Source of the DNA: Acanthococcus lagerstroemiae
Taxonomy: Eukaryota > Arthropoda > Insecta > Hemiptera > Eriococcidae
Reading direction: 5' to 3'
DNA length: 64,000 bases
Assembly: GCA_031841125.1 (NCBI GenBank)
Contig: CM063112.1
Location: 61,619,722-61,683,721 of the forward strand
Positions 46,224 to 57,960 of this stretch are shown here, in pieces; within the stretch, counting starts at the first letter, position 1; each line of letters begins with the position of its first letter. Below the pieces are notes generated by a model. It did not search any database. It had not been told where the DNA came from and saw only the letters and a program-made list of their open reading frames with translations. A program made the position numbers and the translations under genes.

Positions 46224-46933
46224 CAGTAAAAGTCGCTTATTATAATGTCTGATAGTGGCATAAGTCGCTTAATGTCATAAAAATGAGCAAGTCCCGTCCT
46301 CCCGTATACAAATACATTGTAAATCTGCCGGTTATTGGAATGGGCAAGTCGCTTATTGTAATGAAGTACGACTATAATTTTCATGAAAAAACATGAGTTA
46401 CTTGGCACTTTTTCTTTCACATGTTATCATTTCTTTGCTTCTCGCTGGTCAGTCTGTGTCTTGTTACAAAACTGTGAGCAACCGTGTAACTATGTCGACT
46501 AAATCTACAAGCAATAAATGTCGTCGTGATCTTAGTGTCGCCGAGAAAGCTGAAATTTTACGCGAATATGATGCATTGCCTAAAACAGTAACCTTTTTGT
46601 CGAAGTTACTGAAGAAACGAGATAGCATCCAGGAAGCAATTGCCAAGAATGAAAACAGCAGCCGAAAAAGAAAAAGAACAGGAAAAGATGGTGATGTCGA
46701 AGAGGCTTTGTTACAGTGGTTCAATCATGTTCGTGAAGCTGATGGGCGGGTTAATGGTCCTTTAATGCGCGAAAAAGCCGAGGAGTTAGCAAAAAAAATG
46801 GGAAAATCAGATATAAGAATTTTTGACATCATAAAATCATGTTCAGAATTTTTCCTGTCGTTTTGTGGAATACGCCGCTTTATGTCATAAAATCCTCTTT
46901 GCCCAACGTCATTATAATAAGCGACTTTTACTG
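46224..46933 (+). mobile_element. Tigger/pogo element, 710-bp deletion derivative
   Basis: The 24-base terminal repeats are perfect: CAGTAAAAGTCGCTTATT continues to ATAATG at the left, and its exact complement ends at 46933. TA flanks both sides (46222-46223 and 46934-46935), the target duplication expected of Tc1/mariner-pogo elements. Subterminal AAGTCGCTTA words recur near 46262 and 46348. It contains a truncated transposase N-terminus (separate entry) and lies inside the hAT-like relic on the opposite strand. It cannot move itself, but full-length Tigger elements elsewhere could mobilise it. Confidence 0.92.
46492..46890 (+). pseudogene. Truncated Tigger/pogo transposase (CENP-B-like N-terminus)
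   Basis: The likely start is the ATG at 46492 (MSTKSTSNKCRRDLSVAEKA). The frame is open upstream to an ATG at 46393, but that part is element terminus. Residues 12-50 resemble the first, psq-type helix-turn-helix of CENP-B/Tigger proteins, but the centre looks shortened in frame between LPKT and TFLSKLLKKRD, where about 15 residues are expected. Residues 70-110 (EEALLQWFNHVREADGRVNG, then REKAEELAKKMG) match the second, Tc5/CENP-B DNA-binding helix-turn-helix. The DDE catalytic domain is absent: the frame runs into the right terminus and stops at 46890. It could at most encode a DNA-binding fragment. Confidence 0.8.
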
Positions 46934-47790
46934 TATCTTCAAAACTATATGTGACTTTGGAGAGAAATCTGGTACCGATGTTTCGAAGAACAGTTCTAAG
47001 ATCTTCATAAAGAAAGGGTATCAATTGGCTCATCGCTCTGGTATTATATCAATAAATGGTACAAGTCATCACACACTGAAGACATAAAATGTAATTTTGC
47101 TTCCAAAAACTCCTTCTTCAAAGCTTCAGTCACATAAGTGTAATTGTGTGTTTTAGGAGGTTTATTTTTGACGCCCTCAACATACTTCTTGACATGAGGT
47201 AGTATATTCAATGCTCTCTGTAATACCTTTCCATTTTCCAGCCATCGAACAGAGAAACATTTTAATGTAAATAACGAAGATTTGGAATAATATTTAAAAT
47301 CCGCGCGTCTAGTAGGGAAGTCTTTGAAGAGGTAATACAGACTTCGTAACAACCTATGAATATTCCAGTTGCTGCTATCGTGAGCAGTTTTATACTCAAC
47401 ATTTTGTTCATACCATTCTCTTCCATGTATTTCAACAGATCTGAATGTAATAATTTCAAATTAACGTTGGGGCCATCCATCGCCACTTGCAAAACGTTAG
47501 ATAAATTCAACTTCAAATCTTTTGATGCATTTGTAATTGCTTTGAACAGTCCATCAGAAGTACATCGTTCTGGGAAAATGGAAGCTAAATAACGAGTTGA
47601 TACCTCCTGTTTACTAGAATCCCAATAATGTACGATCATATCCATTTGGGCGCTTTGGCAAACTTTATTGAGATAGTGTCTGCGTTTTGAACTTCGTCTA
47701 GTAAGATCTGTCTGAAGTAAGGCCCAAGACCATATGTAATACAGTAGGCAATCTTATCTTTTTTTAAACTCATTTGCTAAAAAGTGCGTC

Positions 47791-48860
47791 AATTTTTCCA
47801 CTTACGTTAGATACAGAATTGACATAAACGCAATATTTGCACCAGTACCAGTCAACGTATCAGCACTCCTACAAACGATACGCGTTAGGCAGCGCAACAT
47901 ACCTGCCACCTAGTTCAAAAACATGTTAATGCTAGCGCTAGTAATGGCACATTGCGGATTGATCAGTTTATGCAAACAACTGGTGGTGCAAACAACCATT
48001 TTTTTCATGAGAAAAGAAAAATTTTAATTTACAATTTTTTACCGCCTGAAAAACCTTCTGACACCACTGTTCTTTCTTTACTCGACAACTCACTCCATTT
48101 CATCATTTACCAAAAATATCGATCATTTCTTCGAATTGGGTGCTAATAATTGGATTACAATTGATCACCTGCAGCCAGTATACTTTCATCTAATTCAACC
48201 TTATTTTTGTACAGAATTTTTTGGTTGATACAGCCAGATATTCTCAATACCTTATTTTCAACCTTATTTTTGCGAAAAATTTTCTGGCGGAAGAACCCGA
48301 AGGAATTCAATTATGAATACAGAATTTGACTACAGATTTTTTTGGCACGCACCTTTTTCCAATGGGATACGAAGGAAACATAATATGTTAGATAATTTAA
48401 ATACGCATTTGAGAAACCCTAACGCGATCGCTATCACTGCCAAGTAAAACCTGTGAAATAGGGTAAATGAAAATAAATGGTGACAATCTGGTCTCTAATT
48501 TTCCAGCAATACCTTTTAAATATAAATAACTAGAGTAAATTCGTTTTCAATTTAGAAGGCATCTATAGAGTCAATTCACGCCAATATATCGAACCTCAAG
48601 CTCCGATAACGGCGAGCAATGAATTGCTAACCTTTTCGTGTCACACGCAGTCTCATTCACATTTCTGGTAATTTCTCGTATTCTATCAATTTTTACACAA
48701 ACACAGAGACGAACTCCGTCCTTTTTTCATTTGCCGCATCAGTTATCGAAAATTTTCAATTTATTTCTAGCTGTTGAGACGAGAGGAGGCTGTAGGTAGA
48801 TACTGCTCATTAGGGTGCGATGAAAAGGATAGAAAGCTGAGTATGAATGAGGATTATCGC
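47791..48860. other. Unassigned DNA
   Basis: A few words such as CAACCTTATTTTTG repeat near 48200 and 48260. No gene or element end was supported. Confidence 0.35.
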
Positions 48861-50540
48861 AAATAACGTTTAAAACACCAGAACACTTTATTGAACCTAT
48901 TTAGGACTATCTTTAAAGCTTGTCGAAACTCTTTTGCAACTATTCCAGGACTAATTAAGACATTTTGAAAATTTCCAGACTTGTCTAGAAACGAAAACAT
49001 TCATGCAAAAAGAATTCTAGGCTCGTCTATAAGTCTTGGAAAAATTCTAAGCAAGCTCAGATATCACAGAATGATCTCTCTCGTCTGTCTTCTTCTATTC
49101 GTTACATATGCGTCGAGAAAATTTTTCAACCAATAATTTTCAAATTGATAGTTTGAAACTTTTAAAAGAGTGTTAGAAAAGTCTTGACAACTTTTGAGGA
49201 AGTTTGGAGGATAAGGTTCAAAATCTTCATCACGCCTACAATACTTCCGAGAAGTCTGAACCAAGCTCAGGATAATCTTCAACGAGTCAATAAGAACCTT
49301 AAAAGACTTGAAGAGTATATTACAGGCGGTCAGCTGAAATTAAAAAGTGAAACTCTTTTTCGTGACACAATTTATAATTTAGGAGGAGAAAATATCCTAG
49401 GAAGCTCGTTTGACATCAGCAATTTTTGTTTATTATAAATCATACAATTCGTAGCTCCCTCCGGCTATTGATGCGATACTCGAAAGGGTACTTTCCGGTG
49501 CCGGAGGTGCGGTTTCATAGGGGCCACTGTGGCATGCGCGCCTCGCCATGCGTCCCACCACACCATCATTCGTAGCTATACCCTCCTTCATATTTCTTGA
49601 GATTATTTTGATATAAGTTATCTTCAAGATTCGATCAGACACGTTCTAGACTCTTTTTGTACATCTAGGACACCTAAAGACGTTTGCAGAGGTGTTTAAA
49701 ACCGTTTTTGGAGTTCTGAACTATTCCAAATAAAAAGTTAAAGGGTTCACTGAGGTATTTTGAAAATCGCCCAAACATATGAAACCCATTTGCAACTTAT
49801 TCGGATTCATGTAGGACTTGTGTAGAAGTGTTTTAAAGAACTCTTGAAGTAACCTGAACCAATTCGACCAATTTTGAAACAATCACAAACAGGCCTCAAC
49901 TTGTCTGATCAAGTTACAGAAGAGTTTCAAACACGTTCAAAAGAATCTGAAAAAGTCCCAGCCAAGCTTATAATAGTTTAAAAAAATTTTATTAACAGTA
50001 CAAGCTTAAACGAAACTGGAAGAATTTTAATAACGTCTCGAAGAGTCTAAGTTAGGAAATATCCTAAAAATCGCGAATTAGAATGTGGAACAAATTCAAA
50101 GAAGTCTCAAAAAGTTTCAATTAAGAGTGAAATATTTCTGAATAGATGGGACAAACTTGAAGATAATATAAACAAAAATGGACGAGTCCTGAAGACGACT
50201 AGAAGCTGAAGAGTCTAACAAGTTGGAAAAAGACCTTCAAAAGTCTGACGGTGTCTTCAACCCGTTTTGATGAGTCCTACTTTAAAGCCACGAAGAATTC
50301 TAAAAGGTCAAAATGGGTCTGGAACAATTTTTAAGTGACTTAGCGAGTATGAAAGGGAGTCTTCAAAATTTCAAACAAACTGAAAAAGTCTTGAAAGTCC
50401 AATTCAGCACCGGAATAGTCTCAACGAGTATGTTACAAAGTCTAAAAGACGGTAAAAAAAACTAAAAAGATTAAAACACTGCAGCACAAAATAAGTCTGA
50501 AAGAGTCGTCAATATTTTTAATTCAGCGTGGAAGAGATTT
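48861..50540. repeat. AGTCT/AGACT satellite in inverted arrangement
   Basis: AGACT-type words (CCAGACTTGTCTAGAAACG, TTCTAGACTCTTTTTGTACA) dominate 48890-49080 and 49625-49730. AGTCT-type words (AAAAGTCTTGACAAC, GAGTCTAAGTTAGG, AAAGTCTGACGGTGTC) dominate 49165-49440 and 49830-50530. The block therefore consists of at least four segments of alternating orientation. Confidence 0.55.
49440..49562 (-). mobile_element. SINE B 3'-part fragment
   Basis: GATGCGATACTCGAAAGGGT with GGGGCCACTGTGGCATG matches the 3' part of the copy at 55410-55790 (GACGCGATACTCGAAAGGGT). It lies inside the AGTCT array. Confidence 0.55.
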
Positions 50541-52560
50541 CATGAGCACTAAAACAAGCGGGAGGAAGGGGAGCGTTCCTCAATCAAGTTAGCCAGTACG
50601 GAAGCTGGGAAAATGCCGTTCGAGAACGGAAAATCCCACCCAGAAAGTGTAAACAAATCTTGAGAATCTTTTTGCTCGCACTGCTTGCAAGATTTGGTAA
50701 CTTTCAGTCAACAAATTCCCCTGCTCTCCCCTCTAAAAGCGATTTGCTTCACTAAGCCTCTGATTTTGTTTCACACAACAGCTCAGCTTTCAACTTCTTG
50801 TTTCCACTTCTAGGCAAAATCTTAAAAGTATATTACTTCCACCTCAAATACACGCGTATTTTAATTTCAAATTATGCCGAATAGTATGTTCCGCGTTGTA
50901 AACAGTATATTCAACTTTTCGCAGTCCCTCCGGCCTTCTTTCTTTGAGCCTAAGACTGGGAAAGTTTTTAAACTATAATTTACCTAAATACACTCGGTAA
51001 TTTCTTTCGCGTTTTTCCAGTTTTTTTTAACCGCGTGAAAACCCTTCGAGTCAAGTGTGGATATGAAGATGCCGAGAATTTTTCTCCCGCTTATTTTGAT
51101 ACACTTTGTTTACAACTAAGCGACAAATTATACAAAAATGCTTCTGTCGCATGTGCCAAATTTAAATCTCGGCAGTCGACTATTCAATTAAACAGCGCCT
51201 AATCCAGTTTTACCAGTTGGAGAATAATTTTCCTCGCGAATTCGAAGAATTTTAGGCTTCAATTTCCTCGACTTCTTTTTCATATCACAAATTTACGACC
51301 GAGGAAGTCGTAGTCGCTGGTTTTGTATACATTCAACATTTACCTTCTTGTTTTCCATGATTAATTGTTTGTAATCGTTTTTCGATGTACATTAGACCCG
51401 TTTATTTACGATATTACATTCACCCAATTCCAAGTACGAGTAATTAACTGAGTTCGATGAATGGGAAAAAATACTCATCATTTGTCAACGATAAGAGATA
51501 CAAGCTCTAGTGATGACAGAGTTAACCAGCACTCAGACAACTTTTGTCACCAGTCGATATACGAATCGTGAATCATGTTAGTCGAAAACGAAACTGCAGA
51601 TTGTTTTCAACTTAATTAAACGACTCGACAGAACCACTTTCGACGTTCATAATTTATCGGGCATTCGAAGAGTTCGATCAATATCCAGGCGAAATTTCAG
51701 AAAAAGGCCTTGTTCGAACTAAATTTTGTGACAGTGACAAAAGGCGGCCAATCCCAAAAAAACGGGATTTACGCTTTACGAAAATAATGAGATGCAACTG
51801 AATCCCAACTCGATTTTCCATAAAGTACGCTGCCGGTTTTCGAGTGCGTCCGAGTAGGCCAGCAGGCTCGCTCGGGATTTCGCAAGGTTGTAAAACAATT
51901 CCGATATCCTGTTTCTCATCTGGTATCTAAAAATACGCGTTAGGAGAACAGGCTCTCGGGAAAGCCCTTTCAATGCTCTTGGGGTATTTAGTGTGAAAAA
52001 CGTGGATGTACTTGTACATAAAGCATGTCAGTTGTTTGTTGTCTTCGCGACCGAACCACCTTGTCAAGACTAGCTTCGCTCGGGACTACGCGCCTCGCTT
52101 TTTCTGAACGAGAGATGGATTCCGACTGAGGGTACAACAAATTATTTTTTAAATTCTACTATGTTAAAAAGGGGGAAATGTGTTATCAAAAGCTACGAGT
52201 CGAGGGAGACACCACGATCAACTTGTCTTTCTTCCCATCTGCCCAACGGCTTCTTTGCTTCCCGACTAGCTGGTATTTGGTGCGACCATGGGTTAGCTGG
52301 CTCACTGGTGGTCATTCGGTCTGGCTGTTACTCTGTCTGTCTAGTCTGCAAGAATTTTACGGACTTTTTAGGTATATAATACATGTTTTTCCTGTTGAGG
52401 AGGAAGGAGCAGACGGACAGACTGACTTATTGACCAACAAACGTCTACCAATCTACGATCAATCTATATCAACCTATCGCATGTCTATTTGAAAACCTTT
52501 TTACAGGTTTGCCAGGCTCACAGACTGACTGACCATTTGCATTCTTCAGCATGACGTATT
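50541..52560. other. CpG-rich unique block, then CTGT-type low complexity
   Basis: 50800-51980 is AT-rich with many CG dinucleotides and has no supported gene. 52240-52540 carries degenerate CTGTCTGTCTA and GACTGACTTATTGACC words. Confidence 0.35.
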
Positions 52561-52562
52561 AA

Positions 52563-52873
52563 TAGTAGGAGCGTCACTTGGCAACATATTAGTTGTCATG
52601 ATCATCAATTCTTATTTTCGAGGAAGCATTATTTTATGACACACTCAACGGACATTTTCCCGAATGGACCAAACAATAAATATTTTTGACCACTTCAAAC
52701 AGAAAAACGACCAGACAACCAATATTCTCGACCAAAAGTACTACAAAAACGATGATGAAAATATTCATTTGGTCCAATCGGGAAAAGGTCAATTTAAAGT
52801 GCTATAATAATTCCTCGGGTATAAAGACTGATAATCATGACAGTCCATGTGTTGCCAAGTGACGCTGCTACTA
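52563..52873. mobile_element. Palindromic MITE, arms nearly half the element (311 bp)
   Basis: The left end TAGTAGGAGCGTCACTTGGC is mirrored by GCCAAGTGACGCTGCTACTA at 52873. Inner blocks also pair: GTCATGATCATCA with TGATAATCATGAC, CGAGGAA with TTCCTCG, and CCCGAATGGACCAAA with TTTGGTCCAATCGGG. The whole element could fold into one long hairpin, so it is a foldback MITE. No target duplication was resolved. Confidence 0.8.
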
Positions 52874-53029
52874 CTCATATTCTAATTAAAAAACAAATTT
52901 TATTGATAATATGCTGAAAAACAAAACGTTAAAAAGTTTCTGCTGTATGATATGATGATTTCCATGCTATTAAGATTTCATTACACAGACACAGAATCTG
53001 AAGTAGAGCAGACCCGATGCGCAAAATCC

Positions 53030-53258
53030 CACAAGTTACCCGGGTAACTAAAGGGGAACAAGGGTAATCTGTGGGTAACCACGGGTAACAAATGGGTAAC
53101 TTTTCCGCCGCGAGTAACTAGAGGGTAACTAGTAATTGCGTAGCATCCCGCCAGCTACCCGGAAACTATAGGGGAACAAGGGTAATCTGAGGGTAATTCG
53201 AGGATAACAAATGGGTAACTTTTCCGCCGATAACTGGGTAACTAGAGGATAACTGATT
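53030..53258. repeat. Dimer of a ~119-base GGGTAAC-rich unit
   Basis: Two copies (from about 53038 and 53157) share ACCCGG, AGGGGAACAAGGGTAATCTG, AACAAATGGGTAACTTTTCC and TAACTAGAGG. Inside each unit GGGTAAC or GAGTAAC recurs 5-7 times, so there is a 10-15-base subrepeat as well. Confidence 0.75.
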
Positions 53259-53474
53259 GGGCATCGGGGAAATTCGAACGGACTGTAGGTACAACGAAGT
53301 AAAGTACCGTCAAAACTGGACCTAAAGCAACACATGTTTTCCAGTAGCCCCCCCCCCATCAGGCTGTGCCTCTATCTGTCTATCTAGGTGACATCCTAAA
53401 GGTTTCTTCCCGATATGTGTGTCGATGTGGGAGGATCCATATTTTCATAGAATAGCGTCAGGGAAATATTATTC

Positions 53475-53905
53475 TGTAGCTATCTGGTATCGTGCTCGCC
53501 TGGCATTCTTGCGACACGATATCAATCGCCTACACCAGAAGCTTTACTGAAACGGTTTCGTCTCTCCTCAGGAATTTCTTAGCGCACAGAGCGACTACAG
53601 CACCAGTCGAGATGGATAGACAGCGTGCATTGCAGTTCTTCGTCCGCTCTCAGGAACCAGGTTTTATACTCATAGAACACGTTACCGCCAGTATCTGAAG
53701 CATTGGTGTGATGGTGTGCGTCTTGTAGGTCGCTTACTCAATTTTGAGAGACACATAGTGGCTAGTAATGATTTACGTGTGCACAGAGAAGGAAAGCTAA
53801 AACGCAACTAGTCGTGGGGAAAGCAATGGCAAACTATCCCGACTACCCTGTCGAGCCAGGCTTAACAGCGGAGAATGTTTGTTAAGGGCTCGATCTTCGC
53901 AAGGA
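53475..53905 (+). mobile_element. SINE B copy
   Basis: The head has GGTATCGTGCTCGCCTGGCA and a worn B box (ATATCAATCGCC). The body has GAAACGGTTTCGTCTCTCC, CTTAGCGCACAGAGCGACTA, GATGGATAGACAGCGTGC, CACGTTACCGCCAGTATCTG, CATAGTGGCTAGTAATGA and GTGGGGAAAGCAATGGCAAA. The order matches the copies at 28008 and 62990. Confidence 0.7.
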
Positions 53906-55405
53906 GAACCGAGCATACAACTTTTCGAATAAAACAATGAAAATGAGGCAAAAATAGTTTCGTTTTTGTCACACTTTTATCACTCGTGAATATTTTTACT
54001 GCACATTGCGATCTTATAGGGGGGGGGGGGCTGAAAAAACTTCACCTCAGACCTTCCATGGTTCTGCGCCCATCAGTTAGCTGCGCGACATGATCGCTAT
54101 GGCGGCCAATTAGAAGAATCATCAATAAACACAAAGAATTTTTTCATTTCCAAATAATCGCAATTGCAATTTGCAGCTTCGCAGTTTAAAGCCTTGAATA
54201 AGCTTTTATGCGGGGGGAAAAAAAGACCTTAGGTAAACGTGACTACCGATAGGTTTTATTTTCCTTGCCTCCAATTTTCTAGTCTTCAGCCGACCTTCTT
54301 CCAGCAGCTTACAGCAAAGAGAAAACACCCTGTTACTTGTTTTTTTTTTCTGCAGAAAATCGTGAACATTGTGGAAATTTTGTCAATAGAAGTGATTTTT
54401 GGCCAGTTTTTGGGAAAATATGCGCTAACAACCTCAAATATGCGGCAAATATACGGTATTCGGCTATTTTTCAGCGAAAAAATGCATTTTTATGCAATTA
54501 TGGCCTGAATATGCAGAAATATGCGCCATAAACTTTTGTATATGGATTCAGAATTTCATGATTCGCAAAGATAATGTGGATATGCGCTATCTAGTATTAC
54601 GAGAACAAATATGCATTTACATAAAAATCCTAGCCTTAATTATAAAGAAATTGAAACATCTTCACGGCTTCACGACTTATTGATATCCTATTGAAATTCA
54701 GTATGGCTTAGCTCTAGGCTTCCATTTTTCGGGTAAAGGGGCAGAAGAACTGCGAGTCCACCTATTTATCTTTTCACCTGATTTGCCCATTTGTCTATTT
54801 ACTTACCTGTTTGCCAATCAATCTATCTATCTATCTATCTGCCTATCTGTCTCTTAAGTTGTCTAAACGACAGGATACCTGATTCATTGTCTGTTTCTCC
54901 GTATGTCCGTCTCTGGGTTTGGATAAGTGAGTCTAGGCTTAAATCATTTTTGCGGTAATACCTATATGTACTATTACCCTAGCACGACTACTTTATCAAT
55001 AACCAGGGCAACTTGGGTTTATGGGAAGAAGGCAAGATAATGAATTTCAACTCCCATACTTCACAGAATAAAAGAAAATTCTTTCATTTTCATTTTTGGA
55101 CCAGAATTTGAAAAATGAAATTTTCTGGGAGGCAAACAGCTTACTCAATGGGACTGTGTTTCTACTTTTCTCTTAATAACTGCCTCAGCTTAACTCTGAT
55201 AATCTTTCCAATTTCAGACAGACAACCCATTTAGTATGCGTTCTGAGAAGGAGAGGGGTCAGGTTTTAGTAATCATGCAATCTTGTAGTGCCACATTCGT
55301 ACAGCGATCCAAGCGATCATGCCGCACGGTTTACTATACACAAGGTAGTCTAGGTCGCTAGCCATTCCTTCCTCACGATTTGTTGCGCCAGAGTCTTTCC
55401 TTTTC
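53906..55405. other. Unassigned DNA with ATCT microsatellite
   Basis: A G-run lies near 54019-54030. ATATGCG/ATATGC words recur at 54418-54530. A (CTAT)n tract lies at about 54822-54845 within a degenerate CTGT/CTAT zone (54755-54920). No gene was supported. Confidence 0.4.
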
Positions 55406-55409
55406 TGTA

Positions 55410-55790
55410 CCCCTCTGATCGGTGACGCGATACTCGAAAGGGTAGTATCCAGAGCAAGGGGAGCCGTGTCTGGGGAGCCACTGCCTTTTATTGTGATAAA
55501 GATGCGAGAGTAGCTGGGTATATGTATTACTACTTGCCATGAGTTTCACACCCGTGAGTAAAGAACCCACGAGTCACACATAACACAGCATCAATCCTTC
55601 AGACATTGGTACTAACAGGTTCTGCTGAGCAGAGCACGTTATTTATCGATCTCGATGGATACTGCGGTTGCTCTGTTCACTAGGATGTTACGGGGCGCGA
55701 AACCTATTCACTAGGATTTCGGCACTGGGAATCAAACGCGTCGTACGGGTGCAGCGGGGACACAATACCACACAGTCACAGAGCGACCTT
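55410..55790 (-). mobile_element. SINE B-related copy, reverse orientation
   Basis: Read on the minus strand it begins TCGCTCTGTGACTGTGTGGT (A-box region), then GTTTGATTCCCAGTGCC (B box), then AATCCTAGTGAATAGG. It ends with GTGGCTCCCCAGACACGG and TACCCTTTCGAGTATCGCG. The head and body pair with 28590-28995, and the 3' end with 49440-49562. Confidence 0.65.
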
Positions 55791-57545
55791 AGATTTTTAG
55801 TAAAAAAGTGAACGACATCTGAAGAGAAATCGGCAGGAAGAAATCAGAGAAGTCGCAATCTTGAGCCCGAAACCATCGACATGGTCCAAAATTAAATTTT
55901 GTCGCTTCCTACAGTGTCAGCTCGACGTTTCGATTTGCTCGGAATCGCATCCAATTTTAGAGATCACCTGTCGTACTTTTTCAAAATCCAAGCTCGCTAT
56001 ACAGCCAATTCCTGACTAGACTATCAGCTAAAAAATTTTCTGCGGTCTAATTAATGCAAAATGATTCTCGTCGAACCCATTCTCCTGGACTAAGTTATTC
56101 CTTCTGCGAGTCTAAGCCGCGCCAAAGCCGAAGGTTTTCTCGCGCTGTTATTCTCATTCGCGTTTCTTGCTCTCGCTCCCACTCACCTCCACTCACCAGT
56201 AATTTCGCTCCTCCTCTTCCGCGTTACCGCAAATTACTTTACTTCCATTCGCAATCTAATTACATCAACCTCAATTACAAAAACAGTGTACCATGACTGG
56301 CGAGCGGAAAGCTCGTTGCTTTTAAAATCGCAACGGCAACGCCACAGCTTTCGAAAGCTGCTCGCTGCAAAATTACGAACAAACGATTTCCAAATACCTG
56401 CCTCGCGTAACCTTAATTACGTCGGCATCGACTTCGAACAACAATGTGTACCCATTCGAAAACTCAAAATCATCTGAACGTGTAAAGTACACAATACCAA
56501 CGAGATTATCAAACAATAAAAATGTTAATAAATTAAAAATAAAAAAAATTGAAATCAGACTTTACGCGAACTATAAACGTGAGGCGGGGCTGAGCAATGG
56601 AAGAGGTAACGAACGAACAGTCTCCCAACATTTCGTTTTCCGATTACGTTTTTATTTATTTAACTTTTGCTGCAGGCAGAAAATTCGTTCGCAATTCACC
56701 AATTTTCTATCTTCGACGTGGATTACAAATTGGAGTCCTCTAAACGGTATACGGTGGTATAAGCAACGGGTACTCCCAGGTGGAAGAGGTCAATGGGGAA
56801 GGCCGCCTCTCACAACCCCTATGATTACTTAACAATAACTGGCTAAATCGGCGATACCGAGTGCCCAGTGGAAAACTTTTCTGCTTCTCGCCTACCGAAA
56901 TTTTCGGACGTTGGCGAAAAATTTGAGAGAGGTGAACTGTCGTCGAGTCTAGAATTCCGAGTCAAGAACGTTTGTCTTTTACGGATGTGTACACGGTCGT
57001 GGATCGAAGTAAATGAAATGGCTGTACGGAATACCCAGACGTACTCGACACGCAACCTCGATTGTCGTCAATTCGAAATTGGCATTTACGATTTCTACCC
57101 CGGTCAGCCGAACTGAACTGTTTTCCGCCTTCGATAAAATAAATCCGACCAGCTGAAACAGCTAGAGTCGATTTCGTTTTTCATTCCTATTACTTTACCT
57201 TATTCTTTTCTTTTATTCCCTCTTATTTGTTTTATTAGAAAACTTCGTTACCAGCCCGAGATGGAAGATGGAACAATTCGAGGCAGGATTCGTTCGTATT
57301 TTACGATATTAGCTTTAGGTAACTTTCTGGAATTTGTAAAATTAAGTATATCGATTGTAAAGTTTCCAGCAGTTGAGTAATTAGACAGGGCTAGGTTCCA
57401 GAAAAGGGCTCGGAAAGACTTTCCGTAATACATTCCCACGACCAAAGCTCCGGGGTTTAGCGACTGAATTGAGCGATGGTATTGTAGACAGGCAAACAAG
57501 CAAGCTCTTGCCCTGCCAAGTGGTGGATTTAAAAGAGCGGAAGGT
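55791..57545. other. Unassigned DNA, mostly CpG-rich unique
   Basis: The 128-codon frame at 56446-56832 and neighbouring frames lack motifs and splice support. The block resembles other AT-rich, CpG-retaining host DNA. No repeat ends were seen. Confidence 0.35.
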
Positions 57546-57559
57546 GAACATTTGATACT

Positions 57560-57960
57560 AGCTTTTCTTCTGCACGTAAGAGGCCCCCAATAAAATGAGG
57601 ATAGACCTTTTTTTCAAAGGTGCCTGATCCATCTTGAAACAATACGACCATCAATTTTTGTAATACAAAGATCCCACCGTTGTTTGATTTTTCTTGCGGA
57701 TCGTCTGAAAATTTCTTCAGGAGCCCAAGCCACAAATGTGAAGTCTTTTGTGCGTATATGAAGCCTTAAATAAAATCGTATAATTTTTTTCAGGAGTGCC
57801 TACGAGAATAGTACGATCGGTTTTTGCACATATCAAGTCCCCAGTAAAATCGTAATTTTGATCGTTCTTGAATCGTCTGACCATTTTTTTCACGGACTCC
57901 TGCCAGAGTTATAATTTTTTGTACACATAAAAAAACTCAGCAAAATCGTATTTTTCTTTT
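57560..57960. repeat. Degenerate minisatellite, ~130-base unit
   Basis: About three worn units share (A)AAATCGTA, TTTTTTTCAGGAGTGCC, GTACGATC and TTTTTGCACATAT-like words in the same order (near 57590-57690, 57715-57830 and 57830-57950). Confidence 0.45.

Larger units (their letters stand above)
46140..47790 (-). pseudogene. hAT-transposase-like coding relic, split by a Tigger element
   Basis: Read on the minus strand from 47790, successive frames carry KIAYCITYGLGPYF (about 47750), SSKQEVSTRYLASIFPE (about 47615), the hallmark VLQVAMDGPNVNLKLLHSDL (about 47475), RSLYYLFKDFPTRRADFKYY (about 47345), RWLENGKVLQRALNILPHVK (about 47250) and PFLYEDLRTVLRNI (about 47015). These fit a family of arthropod proteins derived from hAT transposases (ZBED/KRAB-A-like). 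The reading breaks at a frameshift near 47290-47360, a further shift near 47044 and the Tigger insertion at 46224-46933. Beyond it, KRNLLPKVKV (about 46210) looks like the continuation. The dimerisation C-terminus is not seen. It is a dead transposase copy. Confidence 0.75.
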
